A stretch of 64,000 nucleotides of DNA from Prochlorococcus sp. AG-355-P18 (GCA_003280515.1 QCER01000004.1:31736-95735); one strand, 5' to 3'; numbered from the stretch's first letter, positions 1 through 7,992 are shown. A program made the numbers and translations. The notes: generated from the letters alone by a model not told the origin.

Positions 1-1
1 A

Positions 2-370
2 TTATTCTCCAGAACAAGTTTAAGAGTTAGAAAAGGAACAATTGATCCAACTTTTTATAGAGATGATCAAAATAGAGTTGGAACTCGCTTAATACAAGCT
101 GCAGATATTCCAACTCCTATTGAGAAACAAGAAATTCTTTTAATAGATGATGTAATTTACACAGGAAGAACAATTAGAGCTGCAATGGATGCGTTATATT
201 CATGGGGAAGACCTCAAAGAGTGATGTTATTAGTAATGGTAGATAGAGGTCATAGAGAATTACCTATTCAACCAGATTTTTGTGGTAAAAAAGTGCCAAC
301 TAGTAAAACTGAAAGTATTAGTTTACGCTTAAATAATGTTGATAATGAAGAAGGAGTTTTTCTTGAATAG
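2..370 (+). CDS. pyrR: PyrR-like pyrimidine regulator / uracil phosphoribosyltransferase (partial)
   Basis: This is the C-terminal part of a gene whose start lies before the window. The open frame can be read from base 2 to the stop at 368-370, about 122 residues. It contains the PRPP-binding signature ILLIDDVIYTGRT followed by IRAAMDAL, and the upstream motif GTIDPTFYRDD, both typical of PyrR. Family knowledge: PyrR proteins are type I phosphoribosyltransferases that make UMP from uracil and PRPP, and in some bacteria control pyr mRNA. The frame is continuous through the left edge. Another PRTase is possible, but the motif pair makes PyrR most likely. Confidence 0.85.
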   Translation, partial: LFSRTSLRVRKGTIDPTFYRDDQNRVGTRLIQAADIPTPIEKQEILLIDDVIYTGRTIRAAMDALYSWGRPQRVMLLVMVDRGHRELPIQPDFCGKKVPTSKTESISLRLNNVDNEEGVFLE

Positions 371-377
371 CTTTCTT

Positions 378-1952
378 TCAGAAGATATTTCCTAAATTAT
401 ATTCCCCAATAAATTCATCTTTAATATCAAAACACTTAACTAATAAATCAGCATTTTTCGAAATTTTAAAAAAAAGTTTTAAGGTGTCTTCTCCAATATT
501 AGATTTATTTTTTAATACTATTTTGAGTGGTTTTTTGTCCCATTTTATAATTTCTTCTTCATTTTGAATTTCTGATAACTTTGGTAATCCATTTTCAAAA
601 ATAACATCATATGCTCTTTCTTTTTGTGTCTCTCCAATTATTATTTCGAATACTTCCTGATAATTTTTACTGGCTTGAAGGATAAGTTTAAAAGGTGTTT
701 CTGTGGGCCAAGTTTGGCCTTTACAAAAAATAGGATGCCAAAAGTGTTTTTGCTCTCTTTTATTAAATAATCTTATGGATAATCCTTTGTTTAATATGTC
801 TTTAATTTTTACCCCCGGGGTCATTTCTAAAGCTCCCAAAGCTATAGATTCAATAGGGGGTGGGGACTTTATTTGAATTTTTGGAATTTTTTTTGTTATC
901 CATTCTTTAATTAATGGTATTTGAGTTCCTCCACCAACCAAAACAATTGCATTCAAGTCGTCAACTGTGCAAAATTTACCTCTTGCTTGATTCAATAAAT
1001 CTTTGAGTAAAGAGTTAAGGTGATTAAGAAGATTATTGTCAAATAGTATGTTCTCAAATATTTCTTTACTTAGGTAAAATTCTTCTTCTTTATTTTGTCC
1101 AGTAAATAATTTTATTGGATATTTATTTTCATATTTGATTAAAGATGAGCTGAGTTTACATTTTATTTTTTCTGCCTTTGATAGATTTTTAATATAATTA
1201 TTACCTGGGATAAAATAATCAACTATCCATTGATCAATATCTTTCCCTCCAATTTTTGAGCCTGTTTTTCCAATTATTTCAGCGCACCTTATTTTTTGTT
1301 TCGAAATTGAGCTTACATCTTTACCTTTAAATTTTAATAGTTCAGCTATTGGACCAGATTTTCCTTCTCCTCCATCTATTTTGACTATATTCATATCGAC
1401 TGTACTTCCTCCAATATCTAATGTCATAATTTTTGAGCCAAATGGTACATTTATTCCTAAACTTGCTGCAGTAGGCTCATCAACAAGGGCTATTTCATCT
1501 ACTGATATTTCCTCGCAAAGGTTAACTAGCCATTCTCTGTACCCCTTATATGTATCAATAGGAGCAGTTAAAACAAGTCTTTTGATCGCATACTTTTGCG
1601 GAATATTTGCCCACAAAATTTGAAAAAATTTTTCGCCACATTCATTAGGTGTTAAGATATTTTTTTGGTTAATTTTTTCAATAGAATTTCCAATTAATCT
1701 TTTAAAGTTTGAATGAAGAAATAAATCAGAATTTGAGTTATCCCTCATTTTAAGAGCACTAATACCAATCTTAGCAATCTTTGAAGGTTCCTCGAACCAA
1801 ACTGCTGAAGGAATAACTCCTGGGGATGAAGTAATATTCGGTATTTCAACTAAAACAGAATTTGCATCTTTTTGATCTTGAAAAGCTACAACAGTATTAG
1901 TGTTCCCTAAATCAATAGCAAGTGTTCCAGATAAACTTTCTTCCATATTCAA
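378..1952 (-). CDS. Hsp70/DnaK-like protein
   Basis: A 524-residue Hsp70-family protein. Actin-like ATPase signatures are visible: AIDLGNTNT near residue 12 (phosphate loop 1), VDEPTAASLGINV followed by LDIGGSTVDM in the middle (phosphate 2), and VLVGGGTQIPLI near residue 335 (adenosine). It is about 100 residues shorter than DnaK, with a reduced, divergent C-terminal part. It is therefore probably an accessory Hsp70-like protein rather than the main DnaK. It ends 7 bases after pyrR, convergently, and is divergent from rpoZ. Client and partner proteins cannot be read from the sequence. Confidence 0.88.
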   Translation of the reverse strand: MNMEESLSGTLAIDLGNTNTVVAFQDQKDANSVLVEIPNITSSPGVIPSAVWFEEPSKIAKIGISALKMRDNSNSDLFLHSNFKRLIGNSIEKINQKNILTPNECGEKFFQILWANIPQKYAIKRLVLTAPIDTYKGYREWLVNLCEEISVDEIALVDEPTAASLGINVPFGSKIMTLDIGGSTVDMNIVKIDGGEGKSGPIAELLKFKGKDVSSISKQKIRCAEIIGKTGSKIGGKDIDQWIVDYFIPGNNYIKNLSKAEKIKCKLSSSLIKYENKYPIKLFTGQNKEEEFYLSKEIFENILFDNNLLNHLNSLLKDLLNQARGKFCTVDDLNAIVLVGGGTQIPLIKEWITKKIPKIQIKSPPPIESIALGALEMTPGVKIKDILNKGLSIRLFNKREQKHFWHPIFCKGQTWPTETPFKLILQASKNYQEVFEIIIGETQKERAYDVIFENGLPKLSEIQNEEEIIKWDKKPLKIVLKNKSNIGEDTLKLFFKISKNADLLVKCFDIKDEFIGEYNLGNIF

Positions 1953-2042
1953 TTATTTAAATCAATTAAGTTCTTTTTGTAATTTATGTTTTGAAACGGT
2001 CGAATAAACTGTAAAATACATTTTATAGTAAAAATCTTTTTT

Positions 2043-2279
2043 ATGAACATATCTAATAATGCAAGAATTGATTCTAATGATCTTGCTAAGAGAGGTGAGA
2101 GCTTGATAAGAAAATCAACTAATAGATATTTAACTACAGTGAAAATTGCTTTCAGAGCTAAACAAAGACGTTTTGATGATTTTGATGGACTTTTAGAAGA
2201 GTCAACTATTAAACCCGTTCAAAGGTCAATTATTGAACTAAGCGATGAACAAGATCAACCAGATTTACTTCCAGGCTAA
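2043..2279 (+). CDS. rpoZ: RNA polymerase omega subunit
   Basis: A 78-residue cyanobacterial omega subunit. It opens with [25 protein letters not shown] helices and continues with [16 protein letters not shown], the conserved region that wraps the beta-prime C-terminus. Omega assists RNA polymerase assembly, and in cyanobacteria it favours recruitment of the primary sigma factor. The stop at 2277-2279 is followed after 2 bases by the TTG start of the DUF1818 gene, so the two are probably co-transcribed. Confidence 0.93.
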   Translation: MNISNNARIDSNDLAKRGESLIRKSTNRYLTTVKIAFRAKQRRFDDFDGLLEESTIKPVQRSIIELSDEQDQPDLLPG

Positions 2280-2281
2280 CT

Positions 2282-2653
2282 TTGGTAAAAGACCAAAAAA
2301 GATGGAGATTACTTAGAGATTTTAAAAAAGGCAAATTTTGCTTTTTGATTGGTGTTGATAATTGGTCAATCGAGTTACAAAAAAGTGAATTTTATTCACT
2401 TTACCTTTTACTCTTAAGAATTAATGAACAATTATTAGTTATCAAGGATCAACTAATGGACGAAGAACATATAACTTTAGAATTAGAAAATCTTCCTTGG
2501 TATATTCAGTTAGAAGGGAATAAGAATGAATGGAGTTTAAGATTTGTTTTTGAAAGCCAAGACCAAACTAGATCCTTCGAAATGTATTGGCCGATACCTA
2601 TTGCACAAAATTTATTTTATGAAATAAAAAACATGTGGGAATCAACGGATTAA
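2282..2653 (+). CDS. DUF1818 family protein
   Basis: A 123-residue protein matching the cyanobacterial DUF1818 pattern: KRWRLLRDFKKGKFCFLIG at the start, then a WSIELQKSEF segment and a C-terminal EMYWPIPIAQNLF segment. No function is established for the family. The only usable start is TTG at 2282, since no in-frame ATG follows near the N-terminus. It lies 2 bases after rpoZ, implying one operon. No signal peptide or membrane segment is seen. Confidence 0.85.
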   Translation: MVKDQKRWRLLRDFKKGKFCFLIGVDNWSIELQKSEFYSLYLLLLRINEQLLVIKDQLMDEEHITLELENLPWYIQLEGNKNEWSLRFVFESQDQTRSFEMYWPIPIAQNLFYEIKNMWESTD

Positions 2654-2965
2654 AAGATAAATAAAATTGGAAATTTTAGAAAATATTTCCCCTTCTCAAA
2701 AAAAATTTTTCACAACTTTTCCACAGTTTTATTTTAAAAAATATCTGATGATCTAAAGCATGTGGAAAACTTCTGATTTTATATAAATCTTTATATTTAA
2801 GTAAGATTAAAATTTACAAAATTGATTTCGATGACTCCCCAATTTATGACTGAATTCTCATTAATCTATTATCTGAGACTGTATCTTAATAATGCTTGTT
2901 GACGATTTAGTGATTTTGGAGAAAACTAAATCTTGTGTATTTAAATTTCAATAAATTTTTTTAAG
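2654..2965. other. AT-rich intergenic region with three DnaA-box-like 9-mers
   Basis: No gene is visible in these 312 bases. Three matches to the DnaA box TTWTNCACA occur within 65 bases: TTTTTCACA at 2706-2714 (+), TTTTCCACA at 2717-2725 (+) and TGTGGAAAA at 2761-2769 (the same box on the minus strand). TTTTCCACA is the box I associate with cyanobacterial DnaA. The surrounding DNA is very AT-rich. The region must also hold the promoter of the gene starting at 2966. Confidence 0.5.
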
Positions 2966-3217
2966 ATGCAAGAGTTAAATTACGACAAAAATTCAAGAGT
3001 ATTAAATAATAATGATGAAGTAATAAGTTTCAAATGTGAACTTCAAGAAAATCTTCAGAAGGCTATGAAAGAATTCGTTGAGGACCATCCTAATTGGGAT
3101 CAATACAGGATACTTCAAGCAGCTATTGCAGGATTTTTGATGCAAAAAGGATTTCAAAATAGGGATTTAACAAGACTCTATATTGGAAATATGTTTTCAA
3201 TGAATTTCAAGGATTAA
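2966..3217 (+). CDS. DUF2811 family protein
   Basis: An 83-residue protein. Residues 22-60 match the DUF2811 pattern as I remember it: a short strand, then LQENLQKAMKEFVEDHPNWD, then a helix AAIAGFLMQKG. The family is small, largely cyanobacterial and of unknown role. The compact alpha-beta form with a D-H-P-x-W-D turn recalls ribbon-helix-helix-like DNA-binding folds, but that is inference. Three DnaA-box-like sites lie in the upstream gap. Confidence 0.75.
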   Translation: MQELNYDKNSRVLNNNDEVISFKCELQENLQKAMKEFVEDHPNWDQYRILQAAIAGFLMQKGFQNRDLTRLYIGNMFSMNFKD

Positions 3218-3224
3218 AAATTTT

Positions 3225-3683
3225 TTATATTTTTTCTAATAGTATTTTTGCAATATCACTTCTGACAGGTAATATGGATAACCTATTTCCTTTTTTTACG
3301 ACTAATAACTCATCCTCATTAAATAAAATTTTTAATTCAGGTAAACTTAGAATCTTATCAGATTTAAATTTATATTCTACTTTTACACAATCCCACCTCG
3401 GATTATCAGGTTTCGATTTTGGATCAAAATATTTTGAATCTTGATCAAATTGAGTAGGATCAACAATATTTAGATCTATTACCTCCATAAGTCCCACAAT
3501 ACCTGGGGGTTTACAATTCGAATGATAGAAAAAAACTTTATCTCCTTTATTCATTTTTCTCATAAAGTTTCGAGCCTGATAATTTCTTATTCCGTCCCAT
3601 AAAGTTACACCATCATTTTTTAAAGTATCTATGCTGTAAGCATCTGGCTCACTTTTCATTAGCCAAAACTTTTCTTCAGTCAT
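3225..3683 (-). CDS. EVE domain protein
   Basis: A 152-residue EVE (PUA-like, Thy28-type) protein. The hallmark segments are present: FWLMKSEPDAYSID at the N-terminus, LWDGIRNYQARNFM, GDKVFFYHSNC and GIVGLMEV. EVE domains are known to bind modified bases or RNA in some systems; the role of this housekeeping-type copy is not established. ATG at 3683 is preferred over a TTG six codons upstream, because the conserved domain starts right after it. It is convergent with the DUF2811 gene, 7 bases apart. Confidence 0.88.
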   Translation of the reverse strand: MTEEKFWLMKSEPDAYSIDTLKNDGVTLWDGIRNYQARNFMRKMNKGDKVFFYHSNCKPPGIVGLMEVIDLNIVDPTQFDQDSKYFDPKSKPDNPRWDCVKVEYKFKSDKILSLPELKILFNEDELLVVKKGNRLSILPVRSDIAKILLEKI

Positions 3684-3802
3684 ATCAAGGGATTTGGGCA
3701 ATTTTTTGGGCTTCCATTAGGCATTACCCAAACTTTTTTTGTATAAATTTATTATCCATCAAAGTCACTAATTAGGGAAGTCGGGAAAAATCATTTAGCC
3801 TT

Positions 3803-4198
3803 TTATTTTTTCCTTTTAACTAATCCATAAGTACATAATATGGGGTTTACTATTAAAACAACCCAAAAAGGAGGTGGAGGACCTCCATCAACAATTGTTC
3901 CAGCATTAAAAGTATTGAATAAAGCTACTGCTAACAAACAAGCCATTAAAGCTAGTTCACCTGATAAAACTTTTTTTAAAGATTTCTTATCTTTGATAGA
4001 GCTGCAAATAATCAATAGGAAACCTATCCCTAAATTACTAGCTGCTACAACATCTGCAGTCCCTCTTACAAGAAGCAATGTTTCACTTGAAGCGTTGCCT
4101 GCGATAGTTTCCACAGAAAAAATTAGTAGGAAAATAATTAATAATCCCAATAGGATATGAAGACTCCCAGTAGTTTTTAAAATATTTTTTAACTTCAT
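3803..4198 (-). CDS. Small four-helix membrane protein, unknown function
   Basis: 131 residues with about four hydrophobic helices (roughly residues 11-31, 45-66, 80-96 and 108-125) separated by short loops, and a Lys/Arg-rich C-terminus. I do not recognise the family. A PPPPF turn precedes the last helix. It is read in the same direction as the ABM-like gene to its right, with a terminator-like hairpin between them, so it may have its own promoter. Confidence 0.65.
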   Translation of the reverse strand: MKLKNILKTTGSLHILLGLLIIFLLIFSVETIAGNASSETLLLVRGTADVVAASNLGIGFLLIICSSIKDKKSLKKVLSGELALMACLLAVALFNTFNAGTIVDGGPPPPFWVVLIVNPILCTYGLVKRKK

Positions 4199-4200
4199 AC

Positions 4201-4226
4201 TAGAAAAAAGAGCTAATTGCCTCTTA
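4201..4226 (-). terminator. Hairpin terminator after the ABM-like gene
   Basis: Read on the minus strand, AAGAG and CTCTT form a 5-bp stem around an 8-base loop, followed by a run of T. It sits just downstream of the gene ending at 4241 and next to the dispersed core repeat at 4228-4247. Confidence 0.5.
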
Positions 4227-4227
4227 C

Positions 4228-4247
4228 TTTAGATCGACTGTCAATCA
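4228..4247. repeat. Dispersed 20-bp repeat core, copy A
   Basis: The 20-mer TTTAGATCGACTGTCAATCA occurs here. It recurs at 17416-17435 with one difference and in shortened form at 20521. In all three places a short GC-containing hairpin lies immediately before it on the plus strand. Here it overlaps the stop codon of the minus-strand gene at 4241. It may belong to the short repeat elements reported from Prochlorococcus genomic islands; that link is from memory. Confidence 0.6.
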
Positions 4248-4549
4248 TGATAACCAACTTTAGAAACAATATTTCCTGAAACGGGATCGGTAACTCCAAG
4301 TTCAGGAGACAACTCTTCCATAAATCCTCTAACCTCATCAAGATGAGCAATCATAGCTGGTCTTTGAGCTGCAATAGATTCTGCATTTTTCCAGATCCCA
4401 ACAAAACAGTAATCATAATCTCCAGTTTTAGCGATATATCTTTGAGTCATCCCCTCAAAACTTGTTTTATCTATTACTTCGAAATACTTATCTACACAAT
4501 CAGACTTTAATTTAAATCGAACAACATTCATAAAATTTTGAGCAGTCAT
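4241..4549 (-). CDS. ABM-like dimeric alpha-beta barrel protein
   Basis: 102 residues with the order strand-helix-strand-strand-helix. The start NFMNVVRFKLKSDCVDKYFEV and the central DYDYCFVGIWKNAES are typical of antibiotic-biosynthesis-monooxygenase-like small barrels. Members act as heme-degrading, cofactor-free oxygenase or signalling proteins, so no substrate can be given. No signal peptide is seen. A strong terminator for the cupin gene upstream ends just before its ATG, so it is probably transcribed separately. Confidence 0.7.
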   Translation of the reverse strand: MTAQNFMNVVRFKLKSDCVDKYFEVIDKTSFEGMTQRYIAKTGDYDYCFVGIWKNAESIAAQRPAMIAHLDEVRGFMEELSPELGVTDPVSGNIVSKVGYHD

Positions 4550-4550
4550 A

Positions 4551-4574
4551 AAAAAAAGGAGCTAACTGCTCCTT
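4551..4574 (-). terminator. Strong intrinsic terminator of the cupin gene
   Basis: On the minus strand a perfect 7-bp stem AAGGAGC / GCTCCTT with the loop AGTTA is followed by a T run. It lies downstream of the gene ending at 4620 and directly upstream of the ATG at 4549. Confidence 0.75.
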
Positions 4575-4619
4575 ATTTTAGTTTGAATTTAAATCAAAAA
4601 ATTGATTTAAAATTAAAAT

Positions 4620-5048
4620 TTATCCTTCAGCGGGAATTAAAATTGGAACATCTTTTGCTCCAATTGCTGCGAACCAAACTATTGCGTTATCAGTTTTTGC
4701 ATTACCCATTGTATGTTTTGGTGTCTTTGGGCCAACTATAAAAGTATCCCCTGCTGTATAGGTAAGATCTTCCATCCCCTCTCTTTTGACAACAATCGTA
4801 CCTTGCTCAACATTGCCTAATAATGGAATTGGATGAGAGTGGAGTGGAACTATTCCTCCTTCAGCCAACTCGACTCTTTGTAATCTTATTTCTGCTTTTC
4901 CTTTTGGGTATTTAAGAGCATCTCCATCCATAGTCTCAGAACCTACAAAGACTTCTTGTACATCAACGGGAGATTCTGCAGCTATAGAAATAATAGGGTT
5001 GATAAGCATTAATGCAAAAGCAAATGCTATGAATAAATTTTTCATCAT
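4620..5048 (-). CDS. Exported cupin-domain protein
   Basis: 142 residues. The N-terminus is a signal peptide (LFIAFAFALMLINPIISIAA, cleavage probably near residue 24), so the protein should be periplasmic or lumenal. The rest is a single cupin: GGIVPLHSHPIPLLGNVEQGTIVV carries motif 1 His residues, and DTFIVGPKTPKHTMGNA carries motif 2. A metal site is likely but the substrate is unknown. It is followed by a strong terminator, which suggests a monocistronic unit. Confidence 0.8.
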   Translation of the reverse strand: MMKNLFIAFAFALMLINPIISIAAESPVDVQEVFVGSETMDGDALKYPKGKAEIRLQRVELAEGGIVPLHSHPIPLLGNVEQGTIVVKREGMEDLTYTAGDTFIVGPKTPKHTMGNAKTDNAIVWFAAIGAKDVPILIPAEG

Positions 5049-5230
5049 GAATTTGAATTTCTAAAAAATTATTTAGACTCATAGTATTTATTTTTTTCAT
5101 TTTTGGCAGTAATTGATTTGACTTTTAAAGTTATTTAATCTGAAGCCATTTTTTAAAAGTTTTTTCATAAAGATATTGAATTTTAATAAATTATTAGTGC
5201 AGACACTAATCAAAATTATTCTCAAGAATT

Positions 5231-5950
5231 TTAATAATTTAATTCTTTCATCAATAAATTCCAACCAATTAATGATGCATCCTTGTGGAAAGATTCTCTT
5301 TCCTCACACATAAAGCCATGATCAGCCTCTTTAACTTCGACATAAATAAATCTTTCTTCTAACGGATCTATTTTTTTAAATCTTTTTTTAATTTCTAATC
5401 TATCTTGTACGGGAATTAAATCATCTGAAGAACCACATATGAAGTTTAATTTTCCAGAAACTTTTTCTAGTAAATCAATAGGTGCAAAATTAGTATCCTT
5501 TCTTGGCGCAGTTACCCCTGCTCCATAAAAACAAAATGTACTATCTATTCCTTTTAAAGAAGAAGCTATAAATGCTGCATGACCCCCAAAACAAAATCCA
5601 ATAATTGAGATTTTCTTTTTTGGATATTTTTCTTTAACCCAATTCAGAGCTGCAGAAATATCTTTAATAATATTTTTTGAAGTGGTTAAATTTTTATGAT
5701 GCCTGCCTAATTTTAAGTCTGCTTCGCTGTATGATAAATTTAATTTTGGAGCTGTTCTACCGTAAAGAGGTAAGGCTAATACAGTTACATTTTGTTTGGC
5801 TAATTTTTCAGAAAAACTTCTTATCCAGTGATTTATCCCAAACACCTCTGGTAAAACTATAGATATATATTTACAGTCACTACCTGAATCTACCCACCAA
5901 GATCTAAGAGGTAAATCACCACTATAAACTTTTGTCCATTGACCTTTCAT
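5231..5950 (-). CDS. Dienelactone hydrolase family protein
   Basis: 239 residues, alpha/beta hydrolase. The nucleophile elbow GFCFGGHAAF carries the Cys characteristic of the dienelactone hydrolase family. An Asp in SSDDLIP and the His in EADHGFM complete a plausible C-D-H triad. No signal peptide is present. In marine cyanobacteria the natural substrate is unknown; carboxymethylenebutenolide-type lactones are the family's classic substrate. It stands alone between two minus-strand hairpin regions. Confidence 0.87.
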   Translation of the reverse strand: MKGQWTKVYSGDLPLRSWWVDSGSDCKYISIVLPEVFGINHWIRSFSEKLAKQNVTVLALPLYGRTAPKLNLSYSEADLKLGRHHKNLTTSKNIIKDISAALNWVKEKYPKKKISIIGFCFGGHAAFIASSLKGIDSTFCFYGAGVTAPRKDTNFAPIDLLEKVSGKLNFICGSSDDLIPVQDRLEIKKRFKKIDPLEERFIYVEVKEADHGFMCEERESFHKDASLIGWNLLMKELNY

Positions 5951-6264
5951 TAGTGATTAAATAAAAAGTTTTTGCCAGAAAAAAAAGAGGGTTATGTGCC
6001 TCTTAGTTTACCTTGATTGTAAATGTAAAATTTCCTTATTCGATTTTATAAATTAAATCTTAAATTAAGTAGAGAAACTTATATGGAACTCATTTTTATA
6101 TAAGTTATATAAATCAAATTAAGTAGTCTTTTTTACCAAATAATTGTACCTGTTGCTAAATACATATATTTGTCCTTGAAAAGCCTCTAAAAAATACTTT
6201 TTCTTGAAATAAAGATTGACAAGACATTCATAAAAAAAACTTTTATAAATCATTAACTTCTTTT
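5951..6264. other. Intergenic region with a minus-strand hairpin at 5979-6003
   Basis: No gene is seen. On the minus strand a stem AGAGG / CCTCT with an 8-base loop is followed by eight T residues, which is an intrinsic terminator. No minus-strand gene lies upstream of it, so it either ends an unannotated minus-strand RNA or is a leftover repeat. The sequence beside it resembles a degenerate copy of the hairpin-plus-core repeat seen at 4201-4247. Confidence 0.4.
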
Positions 6265-6579
6265 ATGAATATGTTTCTAACCAACAAGACTCGTTTAAAA
6301 ATTAAGGATATTGTAAAGAGGATTTCATTAGATGAACCTGTAGCATTGGAAGAAAGAATTTATGTAGAAAAGCTTGCAAAACATAATTCAACTATATGGA
6401 CATGGCTTAAGAAAGCTAATAGCTTGAGGAGATATGGTAAGCAAAAATCAGATGGAATAAATGGACTCATCCAGAATCTAGGCCTTGATGGCTTAGAAAC
6501 TGAAAATCATTTTGATCCCAAAAATGATGATCTTGCTGATTGGTTTAGTGGATCTCCTGATTGGGTGAGGAGGAGCTAA
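6265..6579 (+). CDS. Conserved-type hypothetical protein
   Basis: 104 residues, soluble and charged, with two predicted helices (IVKRISLDEPVALEERIYVE and the AKHNSTIWTWLKKANSLRRYG region) and an acidic tail ending in ADWFSGSPDWVRRS. I do not recognise a named family. An internal ATG two codons on would shorten it slightly. It opens a zone of very small genes that runs to 8 kb. Confidence 0.65.
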   Translation: MNMFLTNKTRLKIKDIVKRISLDEPVALEERIYVEKLAKHNSTIWTWLKKANSLRRYGKQKSDGINGLIQNLGLDGLETENHFDPKNDDLADWFSGSPDWVRRS

Positions 6580-6607
6580 TTACCCTTACTTTAAAAATAG
6601 ATTCAAA

Positions 6608-6742
6608 TTAATAATGAAAAAAGGGAACATCCTCAACTTGTCTTGGAGAATAATCGCAAATACCGAATTGCATACATTCCATTTGAGCATCAGTTAGTTT
6701 TCTCTCAATTGATAACGAATCAAACAAACTACCAAATACATG
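6608..6742 (-). CDS. Small ORF, 44 residues
   Basis: A short minus-strand frame whose middle reads SLSIERKLTDAQMECMQFG and whose end reads CDYSPRQVEDVPFFHY. It has two Cys residues and coding-like composition. There is no clear ribosome-binding site. A competing frame starting with MTYGN at 6779 stays open for only about 24 codons. No function is inferred. Confidence 0.4.
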   Translation of the reverse strand, partial: HVFGSLFDSLSIERKLTDAQMECMQFGICDYSPRQVEDVPFFHY

Positions 6743-6965
6743 TTGAATTTTATTTTTAATTAGATTTCCATAAGTCATAATTCACCTTCTTTTTAGAAAT
6801 TATTTAGTATGAATTACACACAAGAATCAAGAGTTGTAATACCTAAAATATAAACTATAAATTAATCAGTTTTAAATATTTCACTATATTCACAATCAGT
6901 ATTTTTGCTCTAGGAAATTTCAATAAGCATTTCTATGTTGGACCAACTGATTGAGGGATAATTAC

Positions 6966-7073
6966 ATGAGTACGTTCAAAACGAAATACTTTAAAGACAC
7001 AAAAAAGATCAACAACACTCTTTGGTTGGATAAATTAATTAATCAACTTGAAAAAAAATCAAAGGGAGTTTGA
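6966..7073 (+). CDS. Small ORF of the WLDxLIN family, copy 1
   Basis: 35 residues, MSTFKTKYF at the start and LWLDKLINQLEKKSKGV at the end. The C-terminal helix matches that of the 38-residue ORF at 7876-7992 (WLDELINKIENMK). Two similar short frames in the same orientation 0.9 kb apart support real coding. Function unknown. The next ORF starts 2 bases after its stop. Confidence 0.55.
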   Translation: MSTFKTKYFKDTKKINNTLWLDKLINQLEKKSKGV

Positions 7074-7075
7074 TC

Positions 7076-7240
7076 ATGAATACATTTAGAAATAAACAAT
7101 TCAAAAATGAATTAGATCCAAAGTATGCCTTTTATGATTGTCATCGTAGTTGCGAAATTAAGAGTAATACTGAAAAGTCTCTAGAAGAATGCGTCGAAAA
7201 TTGTGAACCTAGATTATTACCAGAGAATCTCGATTGCTAA
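7076..7240 (+). CDS. Small twin-CX3C protein
   Basis: 54 residues with two CX3C motifs, C22-HRS-C26 and C39-VEN-C43. This arrangement resembles the twin-CX3C helical hairpins that form two disulfides or bind metal. The ATG is 2 bases after the previous stop and follows AAAGGGAG, a good ribosome-binding site. A second twin-CX3C protein is encoded at 31045-31254. No function can be assigned. Confidence 0.65.
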   Translation: MNTFRNKQFKNELDPKYAFYDCHRSCEIKSNTEKSLEECVENCEPRLLPENLDC

Positions 7241-7317
7241 AAATAGGAATTTAAACTTTATTCCATAACTATTTTGATCTTATAGAGTTTTTATATAGAT
7301 TTAAGGAGGGTAATCTA

Positions 7318-7476
7318 ATGACCAAACTCGCAATTGAGCTACTTCTTCTAATTATAATTTTAGTTAATTTTGGAGTGATCCTTACCGCTAAAATTTATTC
7401 ACAATCACTAAAAGAAATTCAACGTAAGGGAATATTTTGTAGAGAATCTATAAGTAACCCATATTGTGTTTTTTGA
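7318..7476 (+). CDS. Small single-pass membrane protein
   Basis: 52 residues. Residues 4-24 form one hydrophobic helix (LAIELLLLIIILVNFGVILTA region), followed by a basic amphipathic stretch and two Cys (C41, C50). A near-perfect Shine-Dalgarno AAGGAGG at 7303-7309 precedes the ATG at good spacing. This is strong for the window and supports translation. Function unknown. Confidence 0.65.
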   Translation: MTKLAIELLLLIIILVNFGVILTAKIYSQSLKEIQRKGIFCRESISNPYCVF

Positions 7477-7875
7477 TAAATTAATTCCAAACTAATAGAT
7501 CTCAAACTAGAGATCTAATATTAAAAGTTAAAGTCCGCCAAAACTAAAAATAAGGTGTATATGGTACTTCTGTTTTTAATGAATCTCCGTAGTAACTTTC
7601 AGCTGACTTTACCAAGATCCAATAAATGAAATTTAGAAATGATTTTTCCATAGGAATATCTATACCCTTTCCTTATTCAAATCAGAATTTAAAATAAAAA
7701 CATCGTAGAAAATACTTAACTGAAGAGATTTAGATTTTCTTAGTTAATTTGTGTTGTTTAGGTTTGTATGAAATGCTACTAAAGCTTGTCTTATCAACCG
7801 ATTTGGTAATATTGCTTATTGATTCCTGTAATTTCAAAAGATATATTAAATGGATAATCTAAATATAAGAAATTT
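7477..7875. other. Intergenic region, mostly without features
   Basis: Apart from the inverted repeat at 7496-7517 I see nothing convincing here: no ORF over 25 codons with a start and ribosome-binding site, and no tRNA-like fold. Confidence 0.5.
7496..7517 (+). terminator. Perfect 8-bp inverted repeat
   Basis: TAGATCTC and GAGATCTA form a perfect stem around AAACTA, 20 bases after the stop of the 52-codon gene. There is no long T run, so it may stabilise the mRNA end rather than terminate efficiently. Confidence 0.45.
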
Positions 7876-7992
7876 ATGAGTACTCAAAAAAGTCAAAGCC
7901 ATAAAAGACAAGAGCAAAATAATACAGAATGGTTAGATGAATTAATCAATAAAATTGAAAATATGAAAAATAAAATATCTAATACTTTTTAA
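7876..7992 (+). CDS. Small ORF of the WLDxLIN family, copy 2
   Basis: 38 residues. The C-terminal helix WLDELINKIENMKNKISN resembles WLDKLINQLEKKSKG of the ORF at 6966-7073. The N-terminus is polar and Gln/Ser/Lys-rich. A good terminator follows at 8051. Function unknown. Confidence 0.55.
   Translation: MSTQKSQSHKRQEQNNTEWLDELINKIENMKNKISNTF

Noticed and set aside
6609..6779. Possible 56-residue protein starting MTYGNLIKNK
   Set aside because: Careful recount shows GAATTC, not GAATC, so the frame ends after about 24 codons; only the shorter 44-residue frame is kept.
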